A stretch of 64,000 bases of DNA from Bimuria novae-zelandiae CBS 107.79 (GCA_010015655.1 ML976664.1:1-64000), one strand, 5' to 3'. Shown: positions 22,048-33,691, numbered from the stretch's first letter. Made by a program: numbers and translations. The notes: a model not told the origin generated them from the sequence alone.

Positions 22048-23550
22048 CTAGTATCTCTTTTTTAAACTTTTTATTATTATTATTTCATTCATGTTTTCTT
22101 TTTACCCAGTAAATTGTATTATAAATATTAGAATTAGTTTTCTAAGGATACTAGAAATAGTAGAAATAGAGGTATTAAGGTCTAAAAGACGTTAAATATT
22201 TTGTTCAAATTTAGAAAGTTAGGAAGCCATTTTGTGAAAATTTTAAGAAAATAGAGATAAAGAAGACGACGTATAGAAACATATTAATTTATACTATAAT
22301 ATTTATAAGTTATTTTGTAATTTTGTATTATGTAAGCAGACCCACGCTTTAACTTATTAATAACTTATTACTAAGGTTATACATAAATATAAAAAAGTCG
22401 AGTACGACTCACCGCTAAGCCTGGTTTAATTAGTATAATTTTAGTAGATTTTTATATCCAAATTAAAAAGTTATAGACAGATAAACTTAAAAATTTTCTA
22501 AGATTTACTAAGTCTTTGTATTTTAGTCTTGCTGACTTAGCATAAACTAAAATTATAGACTAAAAATTAAAATCTTTTCCTTTTAAGTAATAAATCTTAC
22601 TTAATCTAAAACGTACCAGTAGCTACGTTATAACTGTTTCAAAAGGGTATAAATTTTTTTAACATACTATAATTATTATTTACTCTCAAATATCTTACTA
22701 AACGCTCTTTTGCCTGCTTTAACGCTTAGAGCCTATAATAATCACTCTATTTAATATTATATCTATTATAAAGCTAGACTAATTAAAGTTACAAGTATTT
22801 TTATTTAGGATACTATACTTGGCTTTAGTATCCTCTATAAGCTAGAAATAGTACTATATAGCCTTAGAATCCTTATAAAGGGCTCTCTTATAGTTATACT
22901 TTTAATTAAACTTTATTATAAGCTCTAATTAATGCTTAATAAAGCTAATAGCCTACTTTTAGCTAACTAGTCCTTAGTTATACTTAGTCCGTAAAGAATT
23001 AGCTTTATTTATTACTATAATACGCTAGGATAGAAATTCTTGCGTATTTAAGTTAAGTAAGTCCTAGTTAAGCACCTGCTTCTTTATTAAAAGGAATATT
23101 TTTAAGTTAGGAATATAGTTACGTTAAAAGGTGATGCTAACAGGTTATTAACTAAGTAAGTTTTAAAAGAAGTTATAAATAGCTTTAGCACGCTATTGTA
23201 ATAGCATTATATCTTATTTAATAGTTTAAACTATAAGCTATAATTAAGCTTTATATTAATTATAGCAGCTAAATAGGTAACTAAGTCATCACGTTATACT
23301 ATAGGTAATAGTATATTTTATCAGGGTCTTAGTAAAGTAAGTTACTTGTTTGCCTGAGTCGCTCGTGTATTCTATATATTATAAAAATATAAAAAGTCAC
23401 GTTTAATAAGTTCTTTAAAACGTTTAATAATAGTTATATTAGACTAAATACAGTTAAAAAAGTATATAAAAGCTATTAGCTAAATGTGACGTAGCCATTA
23501 AGTTACTAACTTATAAAGTTACGCGATATAACCTGTTTCCTTAACACTTA
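22048..23550. other. AT-rich decayed DNA, possible DNA-transposon relic
   Basis: TpA-rich with stops in all frames. On the minus strand around 22.7-23.1 kb a broken frame faintly resembles the N-terminal helix-turn-helix region of Fot1/pogo transposases, but the match is too poor to assign. Confidence 0.25.
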
Positions 23551-24079
23551 GGCTAGTAAATAGGTTAAGGGTTACTAAGTTTAGGTTAGGATTAGGTTAG
23601 GGTCGTATAAATATTAGGTTAGGGTTCAGTTAAGGTTATATCGATATTAGAATAGGGTTAGGTTAAGTTATTAAAGCGTTAAGTTAAGGTTAGGCTAAAA
23701 TTATACTAACTATATTAAATTAAGTCTAATATTAAATATATAAAAGATTTCTTAGGGTCGTTAATTATTTATTATAATAATAAGTCCTAATCACGCTTAA
23801 GCCTTTAATATCTTTATAAAAAAAAGTTATACTTTCTTATCTTATATTAATACTAAAATGTTAGATTAGGGTTAAGTAAAAGTTAAGTTAGGTTTAAGTT
23901 AAAGTTAGGTAAAGGTTAGGTTCTTATATAATATAACCTAACCCTAACCTAACCCTAACCTACACGAGTACTAAAAAGTTAAGTTAGAGTTAAATTAGGA
24001 TTAGATTCTTATATAATATAACCTAACCCTAACCTAATCCTGACCTAATCCTGACCTAACCCTGACCTATTTACCAGCC
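23551..24079. mobile_element. Non-coding TIR element with telomere-like repeats, copy 1
   Basis: Ends GGCTAGTAAATAGGTTAAGG (left) and CCTATTTACCAGCC (right) are inverted. Inside are many TTAGG/TTAGGG-like words (GGTTAGGATTAGGTTAGGG) and, twice, a palindrome of such words around TCTTATATAATA (near 23915 and 24010). A shorter copy lies at 56131-56467. TA flanks both ends, which would fit a TA duplication. Confidence 0.6.
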
Positions 24080-24765
24080 TATTAACACTAATCTAATTTA
24101 GATCTACTTCGGACTTTAATATTATTTTTCTAATACTACTCTACATTAGGTCCTTATTAGACTTATTATATATTCCTTCTCCTAGGATTTCTCATTAGAC
24201 TAGCTCTTTAGTTTATTAGATAACGCTTTTAGCCCTTAGTATTTAGTTGTCTAAAATAATATGTACTAAGTACTTTTATATATAGTTTCTTTTATTATTA
24301 TATATAGTTTAGTACCTTTTTAGTATCTTTTTGGACTAGGCCTATTAGTACTTAAAGTATTCTTAGCTACATTCTTATCTACGCACTCCCACATGCCTCT
24401 GAGTAGAAACGCCTAAACAGATTCATTAAGTAACCAGCACCGATACACTAAAAGAATATTAAAAAATTTATTTAAAAAAAATTTACTACTTAAAATAAGG
24501 ACACTATAATATCTAAAAACTAATGGAAGAATATTAGGAAAACTTACTTAAGTATACGCGTGTTACTAATAGACTTTAAAGTTAATAATAAAGTTAGTGC
24601 GCTATTTGCTCCCATGTTAGGTAATAGCTCGCTAAGGTAGTACGTGGTAAGGTTGGGTAAAGTGTGTTAAAACTAAAAAGCAAGAGGCTACCGTGTCTAT
24701 ACGCGTGCTAAACCACTTTACGTAATAAGCTACTCGTTCGTTCTGAGCCCTTCTTCACTGCGAGC
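24080..24765. other. AT-rich decayed DNA
   Basis: No open frame or recognisable element. GC rises sharply after about 24740, where the second gene island begins. Confidence 0.4.
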
Positions 24766-25306
24766 TCACTTTATCTTCGCGGTATCCTTTCCAGGCACGA
24801 CTTTTCCGAAATCGGCGACATTAAGCACACATAGGTCTTCATTGACGGCGTAGAGGCCGAAGATGTCCGGAAATACATCCCATACCTCTGCGACGGCTTC
24901 GTGGGCACTCTGACTCCGGGATCCAGCGCGAAACCGCCCAGGACAATATATTGAGCTCGCCCAGGCGTACGTATTTGCCGCCCTAATGATGGATACAAAG
25001 TAGGGCAATGCCATCCTCGAGGCGTTCGACAAAACTGAGCGCCAATACAATGAGTATCCCTGCACCGAGGCCATCGATATCATCTACGATAGTACGGAGG
25101 TTGGCTCCGGTGCTCGTGCTCTACTCTCCGATATGATGGCACATCGTCTGGATGTCCATCCGATGTTGAGGCTTGAGCTTTTGGGTTTGGGTAAAGAAGC
25201 CCTGGTGGGCATAATCGTGGCTATGACTAGGGATCGAGCTGTTGGCGGCGATGTTCCCTGGAAGATCGATTGTCGCCAGTACGAGGATGACCCTCTCGAC
25301 AGATAG
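24766..25306 (+). pseudogene. Relic of a BTB/POZ-type protein gene
   Basis: The frame from 24944 reads QYIELAQAYVFAALMMDTK, a TAG at 25001, then GNAILEAFDKTERQ and a helical C-terminal part to a TAG at 25304. The AQAYVFA..(M)DTKxxNAILEAF pattern is the typical end of fungal BTB/POZ domains and the helices after it. Upstream (24766-24943) only short pieces in other frames look related, so at least one frameshift is needed. With the internal TAG and no start, this is read as a broken gene. The minus-strand frame over the same bases is a shadow. Confidence 0.5.
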
Positions 25307-25916
25307 CGAGGTTAGTCAGGATGCTGGAATCTAGTTGGGAACGACATTAGCGAAATTGTAGAAGATGTGCTTGTTTAGTCTAGTTATATGAGATAGACGA
25401 AGTGGTGGACATTGGAGCCACCCAAGTATTAATGGGCACATATGTCGGTACTGTAATAGAATTCGATCCCTGTTGCCACGAGCTACCCTTTCCACCCACC
25501 ATTTGTCCTCTAGATGCTCATTTGTGTACATTTTAGGCTCCGTTATGATCCACAGGCTTTTGTATTCGTCGTTTCTTGGGTATACCGCCGTAGATTCTCC
25601 ACTTGAATGGGGTTCATGCCTCCGCTTCCCTGTGGTACTAATTCTCGATGCAGTCGCCTACATGCGGTTGCTGACGGGTGGTTATCATCGTCGCGTTTTT
25701 TGGTTGCTGTGTGTCGCATGATCTGTTCAGGTAGTTGAAGACGATAAATGAAAAGCTTGCTGACGGGTGCTGGTTCCTCGGTGCTGACAGGTGCACATGC
25801 TCTTGTTCGATTGAAGCATAAACAATGAGGACACCACCTACTCGCTAGAATGAAGTGGAGGGTATGCCATCAGATGTGCAGCGTTTTGTTGCCATTCCAA
25901 TCCCCAGAACAACTTG
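25307..25916. other. Intergenic
   Basis: Ordinary-GC DNA. A plus-strand frame at 25473-25721 and a minus-strand one at 25331-25531 have no recognisable motif. The right end is the 3' flank of the ankyrin gene. Confidence 0.35.
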
Positions 25917-26729
25917 CTATCCCTTCAAGCGGAATCTGCTGACAAAGCTGGATATCAACCCCTTCTTCCCTTCGGATCGTGCAGCATACAACCTTTTGAT
26001 TGCTGCGATCATGTCCGAATCATTGTTCTTTTCAGCCAACTCCACTAGTTCCCCCTTGGGCGGATATTGCGCGTCTGGAGCATTCCTGCTCCTTGCAAAT
26101 AGCACTTCCAGTATGTCCTGACGTTGCTTCTCCACCGCAAACTTGATAGCGTAAGGGTCGTTTCCCTGATATCCGGCATCAAAGAATTGCTCGAAGGTTG
26201 ATGCGGGCAAGCTGCCAAGGACTGCAGCGGATACGTTCCGACAAGCTGGTAACTTGAACGGCGGTTCCTTGTTGGGATCGGCGCCAGCATCGAGCAACAC
26301 TCTGACCAGCTCTGCACCATTTTTCTTGGAGGCCGCATAACCGAGAGCGTTGATGGACTCATCGTCGCCAAGCTCAGAATCTGCTGCTGCTAGATCGCAT
26401 TGGCAGACTACCTTGAGTACCTCGGCATTTCCAGAGTCGATAGCAGCCCGTGTGGGCGGACCACTGAGGCTGGTGTTGGGAAACTTCGTAGAAAGGAAAG
26501 ATATGACATTCACCTGCCGTCCTGTGATAGCAGCCTCGAATATTTGTACCACAGTAGGTAACTGTTGTGACTCGGAGAGACTGCTATCGAGCTCGTAAAT
26601 TGTGCGCGGATGATTGATGCCGATGGAGGCTTCGTGGAGCAGCGCCTCCAGGGCGGGAATATCACCACTGGAGCTTGCTGCGAGAATTGCTTGCCGCGCT
26701 TCCATGAGGGGCATTGCTCCTCTAGACAT
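25917..26729 (-). CDS. Ankyrin-repeat protein, 270 residues, single exon
   Basis: ATG at 26729; the longer frame starts at a TTG one codon earlier and is not needed. Ankyrin-type helices are visible: ARQAILAASSSGDIPALEALLHEA at the N-terminus, TRAAIDSGNAEVLKVVCQ, and ALGYAASKKNGAELVRVLLDAGADPNKEP, the last being the best match to the ankyrin consensus. The tail is basic. No signal peptide or transmembrane segment is seen. Ankyrin repeats mediate protein binding; no enzymatic domain is present and the partner is unknown. The frame has no lesions despite lying between two pseudogenes. Confidence 0.8.
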   Translation of the reverse strand: MSRGAMPLMEARQAILAASSSGDIPALEALLHEASIGINHPRTIYELDSSLSESQQLPTVVQIFEAAITGRQVNVISFLSTKFPNTSLSGPPTRAAIDSGNAEVLKVVCQCDLAAADSELGDDESINALGYAASKKNGAELVRVLLDAGADPNKEPPFKLPACRNVSAAVLGSLPASTFEQFFDAGYQGNDPYAIKFAVEKQRQDILEVLFARSRNAPDAQYPPKGELVELAEKNNDSDMIAAIKRLYAARSEGKKGLISSFVSRFRLKG

Positions 26730-27574
26730 CAATATGCGCGCTAGGCGGTGACTTCGTGGAGGTGGAGATTGTGGCTAATGTTGGCGCTGAGATGGTAGGC
26801 CAGCGACTGTAAAGGCAGTACTTTGATGAGCGGTCGCACGCTGTGATCAAATGAGGATGGTTTTAAGGAATCGCTGGCTTAATCAAGGCTGAACGGAGTG
26901 TGAATATAATCGTTTAATGTGCGTAAAGGGCTGCTACCAGAGAGCACTGCATTGTCGGCACTGGCGGTGATTGCAAACGGCTCGGACGCAGCCTTCACAC
27001 AGCTGCTGTCGTCAGCCGCAGAGTGTTCGACATCGAGCGAGCGCATGTCCGGAGGGTAGGTGCAGCAAATGAGGAAGGTTTGCGCACCACCAATAGCGCA
27101 AGAGGATGACTGCTTACTACAATCCTTAGTGTTTCCAATCGGGACTAGTCTGTGGTGAGAAATTCGCCGAGCACGTCCGCGTCCGCAGCCTTGATCGGAG
27201 TGTCACAAAATTATACTTCACGAGTCTCACGTCTAAATTATTAATTCGTATTCGGTTTTTCTGGGGTGTACCTCATACGCTCGACCTTAGAGGAGACAGG
27301 GCTTGACAGCAATATGTCCGACGCTATGGCAGTGAGAAAGTGTCGGTCAATAACGCAGTCCTGATGTCCGACGCTGGTGGTTGCTGGAAGTCAGTACAAA
27401 AGCCCAATTCTTTCTGCCCTTCTTTCGATAGAAACAATCAAGCATATCACATTCAGTCTTTACTTCCTTCCTTTCGCTTCTTCGGTTCCCTTCGTTTCCT
27501 CGCAATATCGATCAAACTTTCATCATTACTTCTTCCTACCCAAACAAGCATTTTCTGCTGTGCATATTTTCAAG
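26730..27574. other. Divergent intergenic region
   Basis: Separates the minus-strand ankyrin gene from the plus-strand secreted-protein gene, so it should carry both promoters. The word TGTCCGACGCT occurs twice (27315 and 27365). A pyrimidine-rich stretch (27420-27540) lies just before the start codon at 27575, as is common in strongly expressed fungal genes. Confidence 0.4.
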
Positions 27575-28903
27575 ATGGTAGCCGCAAGCTCTCTTCAGAA
27601 TTCCTTTTCCAATGTCTCTCTTGCACAACTCTTTGTGTATGGCCTCCTTTTCCTCCAGCTCGCGCCAGTCGCGGAAGCTGGCAAGTTCAAGAACTTTTGC
27701 ACGAAGCTCAGCTGTTGGAGCAAGTCCGATGACACTCCTTTCACGCCAAAGCCACTCGCCTCTACCCTCATCAAATGCCCCAACCGAAAGGCCCCTAAGG
27801 ACGCAACGGGCTGGAATATCTACAAGAACGCGAAGCCGATGCCAAGGGTCGAGGACATTGTCGCTGACATCAAGTTGTGTGGTTTGCTTTCCGAAGGAAC
27901 TTCCACAGTCTTCTACTCTTTTGCAGGTGGCTACACCAACGCCCAGGCATTCATCAAGAAACACCCTGATCTCAATGGCAAAACTATCAACGATGTTCTA
28001 CCAGAGAGCTGGTACGATGCCTTAGGCCAGATTCCCGGCATGAGCAATGCAGCCGGTCTGGCTAGAACCGCCTGGATTGCTCGCACTTCCCAAGCTCTTG
28101 CTGCGGCTTCTAGCGGTAATGCTTACCTCGTTGCGGACCCGAGCGCGAACATCTACACCGTACCGTGGACCGACAAGGGCGGCGAGAACGCTTGGAAGGG
28201 GCCCCACAACGTGTGGTACGATTATGAGTTTGCCACTTTGCAGCGGAATCCAGCTATCGATGCCATATACACCGTCAATTCGAAAACGCGAGATATTAAA
28301 CAAGCAGCCGCAGATACTTGGGTGAGAAGTCCACGCCAGGGTGAAGATGCCGGAAACCATGTCAATGCGAACACAGTAACACCGGAGACTCTAAAGGCAC
28401 AGAAGGACGCTTGGACAAAAGCACAAGAGGAGCAAGCAGGCTGTGGCGAACCATCCAATTCCAACGTCAAGAGGGCGGGCAGCTCCTCTGGGTCTGCTAT
28501 TGCTGCGTGCACTCTCCAGCCCAAAACAACGTCCTCATCTGCTACCGGGTCGAGCATGACCGTGTCAGCCAGCTCCACACCAAGCACGATCTCAAACACT
28601 GGAGCTAGCGCTGCTCCCACAACCCTTGTTACTAGAACTTCCAAGTCCCTCCCAGGAAGCGCCAGTGAAACTTCACTTACCGCAACCTCTACCTCGGTTA
28701 CGAAATCACTTGTTTCCACTCCTACAGTTGACACGAGCGCAAAGCCTACGAGCACAAAACCCACGAGTGCAAAGCCTAGCAGTGCAGCGCCTACCAGCGC
28801 AAAACCTACCAGCGCAAAGCCTACAAGTGCGAAAGCCACGACGACACAAGCCGTTGTGAAGCCAACCAAGACGAGCTGCCCCAGAGGCAAGAAGAGGTGC
28901 TAG
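27575..28903 (+). CDS. Secreted protein with Ser/Thr/Pro-rich C-terminal repeat region
   Basis: 442 residues, no intron. The ATG at 27575 starts a signal peptide (hydrophobic LFVYGLLFLQLAPVAEA, cleavage likely near residue 34). Frame is open further upstream but without a signal there. The globular part (about 35-300) has Cys residues and a conserved-looking core: GWNIYKNAKPMPRVEDIVADI, VFYSFAGGYTNAQAF, VWYDYEFATLQRNPAIDAIY. It resembles a secreted fungal family I cannot name. From about 315 the chain is Ser/Thr-rich, with a KPTSA/KPSSA repeat (28735-28840), likely O-glycosylated. It ends in a basic Cys-containing tail with no GPI-type hydrophobic end. Role unknown; cell-wall or host-interface location is an inference. 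Confidence 0.8.
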   Translation: MVAASSLQNSFSNVSLAQLFVYGLLFLQLAPVAEAGKFKNFCTKLSCWSKSDDTPFTPKPLASTLIKCPNRKAPKDATGWNIYKNAKPMPRVEDIVADIKLCGLLSEGTSTVFYSFAGGYTNAQAFIKKHPDLNGKTINDVLPESWYDALGQIPGMSNAAGLARTAWIARTSQALAAASSGNAYLVADPSANIYTVPWTDKGGENAWKGPHNVWYDYEFATLQRNPAIDAIYTVNSKTRDIKQAAADTWVRSPRQGEDAGNHVNANTVTPETLKAQKDAWTKAQEEQAGCGEPSNSNVKRAGSSSGSAIAACTLQPKTTSSSATGSSMTVSASSTPSTISNTGASAAPTTLVTRTSKSLPGSASETSLTATSTSVTKSLVSTPTVDTSAKPTSTKPTSAKPSSAAPTSAKPTSAKPTSAKATTTQAVVKPTKTSCPRGKKRC

Positions 28904-30003
28904 AGGGATACGAGATCCTAGCCTCATGAGGCTCGGAGAGGAACCTTGATTCCTGTCAATCTTTATTGCCCTGATCCCGAATAGTATTCACTGATGGTCT
29001 GAGGTATGGAACGCACTGCTCGGGTGAAGCTGAGCGAATATGGTAGTCTTGTGGGTTTAACATGGGTATAATATGTCTCCTTCGTCTCAATGTAAAGTAG
29101 TATGCGTCCTTCAGCTCTGTTATATCAACTTGAAAAACCGTTTCTATCTATGTCTACTAAAGAAACACGATTGAAATCAGGGGACTAGTAGTATCACTAG
29201 CATTCTTACCACCGCCTTCTCAACCAGCTTCTCCAGATTTCTATCAGCCCTTCTTCTAAATGCATCCTTGTCGTTCGCTCTCGGGAGAGATATCCAGACA
29301 GTCAGGTACAAAGTAGATGCAGCTAGGCACTTCATTGCTCTTCTAGAGGTAACAAACAGGACTAAGACATCTCTAAACAGAACTTTCTTATCCAACCTCG
29401 TACATTCACGATACAAGGAGCCTTCTTCCGACTCATAAAGCGGCTGCTATACGTCTTTGATGTTGCACCCCAGCAGCCTTTCCTGTAAAACAAGCCGCCG
29501 TATTATAGCGCTGTGCTGCTCATGTACCGTTCGCCCGAGTCAACATCGTGGAGATTCGGAGCGCTGAACAACGAAAGCACCACTGCGGGGCGGCCGGATT
29601 CATCCAGGCACTAGAGGTTAATGGGCCTAAGATGCACTGTGTTTTGATATACCGCAGTTCCAGAAACTCACATGGACAAAATAATTGTATAGCCCACGAT
29701 GAAACACCACATGGTGATGGGAAACAGAATTCCTTTATCATACATGAAAATAGCCATACTCGTATGAACCTTCTGTTCTGGATCGAGTTCCTAGTGGAAT
29801 CGATACTGCTCCGGAGTCTTAAGATGCGGCTAGCATATTGTCGGCATTGACAGGGCCAAGGCCACGATACTTGGCCGGAGTCATTACTCGTGTGCGTCTC
29901 CCATCTTCGAGAGGATACCCATTTGACGCAAGCCATTAATGGTCAGACTCATGGGCTGTTGATCCATATGGTTATACTCGCGGCTCATCATCTTGTAGCC
30001 AAG
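28904..30003. other. Intergenic between secreted protein and GNAT-ankyrin pseudogene
   Basis: Both genes end here. Minus-strand frames at 29177-29416 and 29520-29936 lack good starts or motifs. I support no gene, RNA or repeat. Confidence 0.35.
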
Positions 30004-32069
30004 CTATGCGCTCACGAAGCCATACTCAAGATCATTGCGACATTCAGACAAGCTCGCGAGTTCGGCGGCGAGCTTAGCGCCCGCTTCGGAATTCTCCAAC
30101 CCCTTCTTCTTGTCTTCGTCAGGCATCGATGGATCGCCGTCACCTGCAATCTCATCTTCGTTCATTGCGAACTCGAAGAGACACGAGCCGATGGCATAGA
30201 TAGTACCACCCCGCGCAAGGTAGTTTTTCGAGTGCGGAAGCCACTCGCTGTGGGTCTCGAGGTGATGACCGATGTTGACCTCAGTGAGAAGACCTTGCGG
30301 TGTCTCCTTGCGAGAGAGTGCAGCAAAGTGGGAGAAGAGGTTTGCAAAGCCTTGACGCATGAACTTGTTCGTCCTCATGTTGTTGCGGACAAAAGGAGGG
30401 ACGTAACGCAGATACTCTCCGTGCATTTCGATGAAATCGCCAAGGAAGTCAGTACCCATGATGTCATCTATGTCCATGCTCTGGTCATGGTGGATGTAGT
30501 GAGCCTTGTTGCGGGGGGCGAAACGCATCCGAGGGCTGAGGAAACCAGCGATGCACCTACCACACGTGCAACCGTACTTCAATTACAGCTTCTCAACTTT
30601 GGTAACCCTGACCATATGTTTCAACATAGCCAGGCACGTGACGGTGTCGTTTGAAAAGCCTTTGAACTCGTCTGAGACACTAAGCGTGGCCATATCTTGC
30701 TCGCGCCGAGTGCGATGCTCCTCCGAAGAACTTTCCGAGGCTTCCAGGGCAGTCTCCAGCGTCATTCCGAGCTTGCTGCACATCGGGCTTCATTTTGAGA
30801 ATCCAGGAGACCGTCTGAGGCTTAGATGCGGTCGCTGAAAAATGAAGCAAGGTATCGCCTTTGCTATTGGCGGTGTGCCAAAGTGGGTTGTAGCTGTCCC
30901 CAAGCTTTTCCTGGAGGCGGATGAGGAAGGCGCGATCTTCCGTTTCCTTGCTATCGTTGAAGAGAGATTCCATCTCCGACGAGGATGCGTGCGGAAGAGG
31001 ATTCGGTAGTTCAAAATCAACATCTGCAGCGACACTATGACATGGGTGTTCTGCACTGCTCGCCAACGCGAACCAGGCCGACGAGCCAACTCTCCGGAAC
31101 CCCAAGGCACGGAAGAAGCTTTCTGCGATGGCTTGGTGACGAAGCTCGGCTTCTTTGATTTGCTCATTTGTGGCGCCCGGTGTCTCTCGATCGACTACGG
31201 CACTGAGCCAGCCTGGGGCGACGACAGCGAAGAAATTGGTCGACTTGGCGCGAGTGCGCTTGAGCACCGCTTCGACAAGCTCGCGTCCTAGACCGTGGCG
31301 TCGATAAGACTCCTGAATGGAGATGTACTCGAATAGTAGCAGACCTCCGGTGTCGAACTCGTCACCCCAAATTCCGAAGCCGTTCTTCACGACATGTTCT
31401 TTGAATGTCTTTTTCAAGCGGGCATATCGGTCGAACAGCCTGAATGCCAGGTTGCACGTCTCCCTCGTTGGCTATTGTAATTCGCTGTAGAAGGACTGCA
31501 TACGGTTGCACCGAATGAGTTCGGCATCGCAGTAACCTACACGCAAGGGGTTATTCGGATTGGCTGCGTCGTCCTTCTCGATGAAGCCATCCATCTGCTC
31601 GAGCTTTCGGAACTCCGCAAGCTCATCATCATCTAAGTCCTAGCTAGATTCTTCCTCGCCATCAGAGGAGTCATCCGATATCTCCTCAGGAAAGCGTACG
31701 GCACCACCTGCAGAACCAGGTTGGGCGCGCTTCTCTGACTGAACGTCATTCTCCTCTTTGCTGCATAAATCCTAGCACACAAGCCTCCAAATTATTCAGA
31801 TGTACTCACGTATCTTCGCTAGGCAGGTGTTCGGGTGGCGTCCTGCCCGCCGCCTCCGCTTCATGGCGAAGCTGCCCGAGTTCTGTGAAGTATTGCCTCC
31901 AAGTCTTCACCGGCTTCCAGTCATTTTGCTTCGCCTTAGATTGAGATCTTAGCGTCACCTGAACCGTGAAGTCTCCCGTCGTGTCCATGGAATAGATACG
32001 CTTACGACGCGTTGTATCTCCTTCCTTGTTACTGCTGCCAGCACTCCTCTCGCGCTTGTTGGAAACCAT
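30004..32069 (-). pseudogene. GNAT acetyltransferase-like / ankyrin protein gene with stops and a frameshift
   Basis: ATG at 32069. Exon 1 is 32069-31810 and the 31809-31761 intron has GTGAGT...GCAG. Exon 2 runs to a TGA near 30004. After an acidic region comes a GNAT-like fold with the acetyl-CoA loop pattern SYRRHGLGRELVEAVL, then an ankyrin-like segment (GDTLLHFSATASKPQTVSWIL). The C-terminal region is typical of a fungal family: KYGCTCGRCIAGFLSPRM, RQGFANLFSHFA, and ending ECRNDLEYGFVSA. Lesions on the coding strand are TAG at 31642-31640, TAG at 31474-31472, a one-base-type frameshift near 30750, and TAA at 30585-30583 just before the KYGCTC block. The stops are of the kind C-to-T changes give. 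Family knowledge is by recognition, not search; loss of function is inferred. Confidence 0.75.
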
Positions 32070-33000
32070 GGTGAAGAATCCAGGTCAACCGTAGAAACTT
32101 GCCTGTTACCGTGATGAGGATTAGCAGCGAAGCGATGCCGGGCTTTATGACCCACCTAGAGATGGCAGACGCGTCACTGAAAGAGCTACCTGACCAAGCG
32201 ATACTCAGCGGAGGAGCCCGAAGGTCGGCAATGCTCCACACGGCGGTGACCTGTGGCAGAGCGGTGTTGATGCTGAAAGCCTGCGTGGCAGTGAAGTGGG
32301 AGGTTGCAAGTGGGCTAGGAAGGAGCAGTGACGAGCTCTGTTGGGAAGCAGCGCGTCATCACGCGCTCCTTGTAGCGCTCTTTCCTTCGGAAGTCATCCT
32401 CATTAACATGTCACCTCTCTGTGCTTCATGCTCATAGCATTTCACTGCATGTCAAGTGTCGTTAGTGCTTCTCCTACTTTTGGGATGCAGCCAGAAGTTC
32501 GATGGGAGTGGATACGACCGACCCACTGCCCAGGTTTCGTGACAGCTGAGAGGTAAACTACAGCGTATATCTGCCTTTGTGATGATTCTGAAGTAGCTGA
32601 TATGTTGGTACTGCGGTGGTGAGGCAAGTGCTCTACACGAATGCGAGAAGAGCTTGCGCGGCATTTGATTAGGGTTTGGCGCCATCCTATTTTTCTACCA
32701 AGCGCATAGCCGACCGAGTTGTACGACCAATACGGTGAATGCGGCACCGGATTCGGCGACTACAAATGCAATTCCCCACAAAAATCCAACTGATCAGGAA
32801 AAGCCCCACGCTAGACCCACGGTTCCCCCAAGTTCTGATCCTTTCACACGTGGGCATTGTGGAGACATCGCGTGGTGTGGAAGTAAGGGGATCTCGCGGA
32901 GGGAGTCCATGGTCTTTTATTGGTGCTTGCTTCCTTCACGGTGAATTCGTGAGAACGAGAATGTGACGCTGGCGCACCTGCCACAATTATCAACAATTAA
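32070..33000. other. Intergenic, 5' of the GNAT-ankyrin pseudogene
   Basis: Ordinary-GC DNA with several short overlapping frames (for example 32099-32437) but no motif or start that I can defend. GC collapses at about 33000. Confidence 0.35.
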
Positions 33001-33691
33001 ATATACTTCCAAATCTCGAGCTTCGAACGACCGAGTTGCCAATTTAAGTAAATTAAGTCTTTGCTATATTAAGTAAGGCGGAAATTAAGTCTAAAATAAA
33101 GACTTAGTTTAGGGATTTAATAAATTTAATAGTGTTATTTAATAAACTTAATAGTGTTATTTAGCTATTAAAGAGAGCAAGTATTATTAAAAAAATAGCT
33201 TATTTAGAGTTATTAATTAATTATAACTTATTATTAGTATTATACCTAGGCCTTTTATCTATCTTAGTACACACTTAACACGCTATTTTATTACTATTAT
33301 TTAGTTATTAGCATACTTTTATTAGTATTTTAGCAATTATAATTAACTTATTATGTATCTTTTGCTGTCTTTACTTATCTTATAGGCTTACTAATAGCCT
33401 AAGATATCCCCTAAACGCGCTATTAATAGTAGCACACGTGTTAGAGTACGCGCTAATAGTACTATAAAAGTAACTAATAAAGGTAGAGGTTAAGATAATC
33501 ATTAGAAAGTACGTACCTAGTAGACTATGAATAGTAACTTATTACTAGCTAGCACTACCAGTTAACTAATAACGCTATCTAAAACGTAGCTAACTACACT
33601 ACTATTACCTTAATTATTATTATTATAAGTAGCTAGCTAGCTAGCTATACTTACTAAAAACCTACTTATTAGCTAAATTATAAATGCCTTA
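33001..33691. other. AT-rich decayed DNA left of the G2 nest
   Basis: TpA-rich, without open frames. Its last five bases (CCTTA, 33687-33691) are the left copy of the G2 target duplication. Confidence 0.45.

Noticed and set aside
22700..23150. Fot1/pogo transposase N-terminal relic
   Set aside because: Only scattered residues resemble the family, and there are no TIRs or catalytic motifs.
23551..24079. A telomere or chromosome end
   Set aside because: TTAGG-like words are degenerate, inverted and internal, occur in two copies with matching ends, and unique genes lie on both sides.
24766..25083. Minus-strand 105-codon frame
   Set aside because: The plus-strand reading gives the BTB-like AQAYVFA pattern; the minus frame has no motif.
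28222..28890. 222-codon minus-strand frame with repeated LVGFALVG
   Set aside because: Shadow of the KPTSA-rich tail of the secreted-protein gene on the other strand.
29177..29416. Minus-strand frame of 79 codons
   Set aside because: No ATG start (begins at TTG), no motif and no neighbouring exon; not supported as a gene.
29890..30654. 254-codon plus-strand frame
   Set aside because: Antisense to the GNAT-ankyrin pseudogene, whose minus-strand frame carries the recognisable family motifs.
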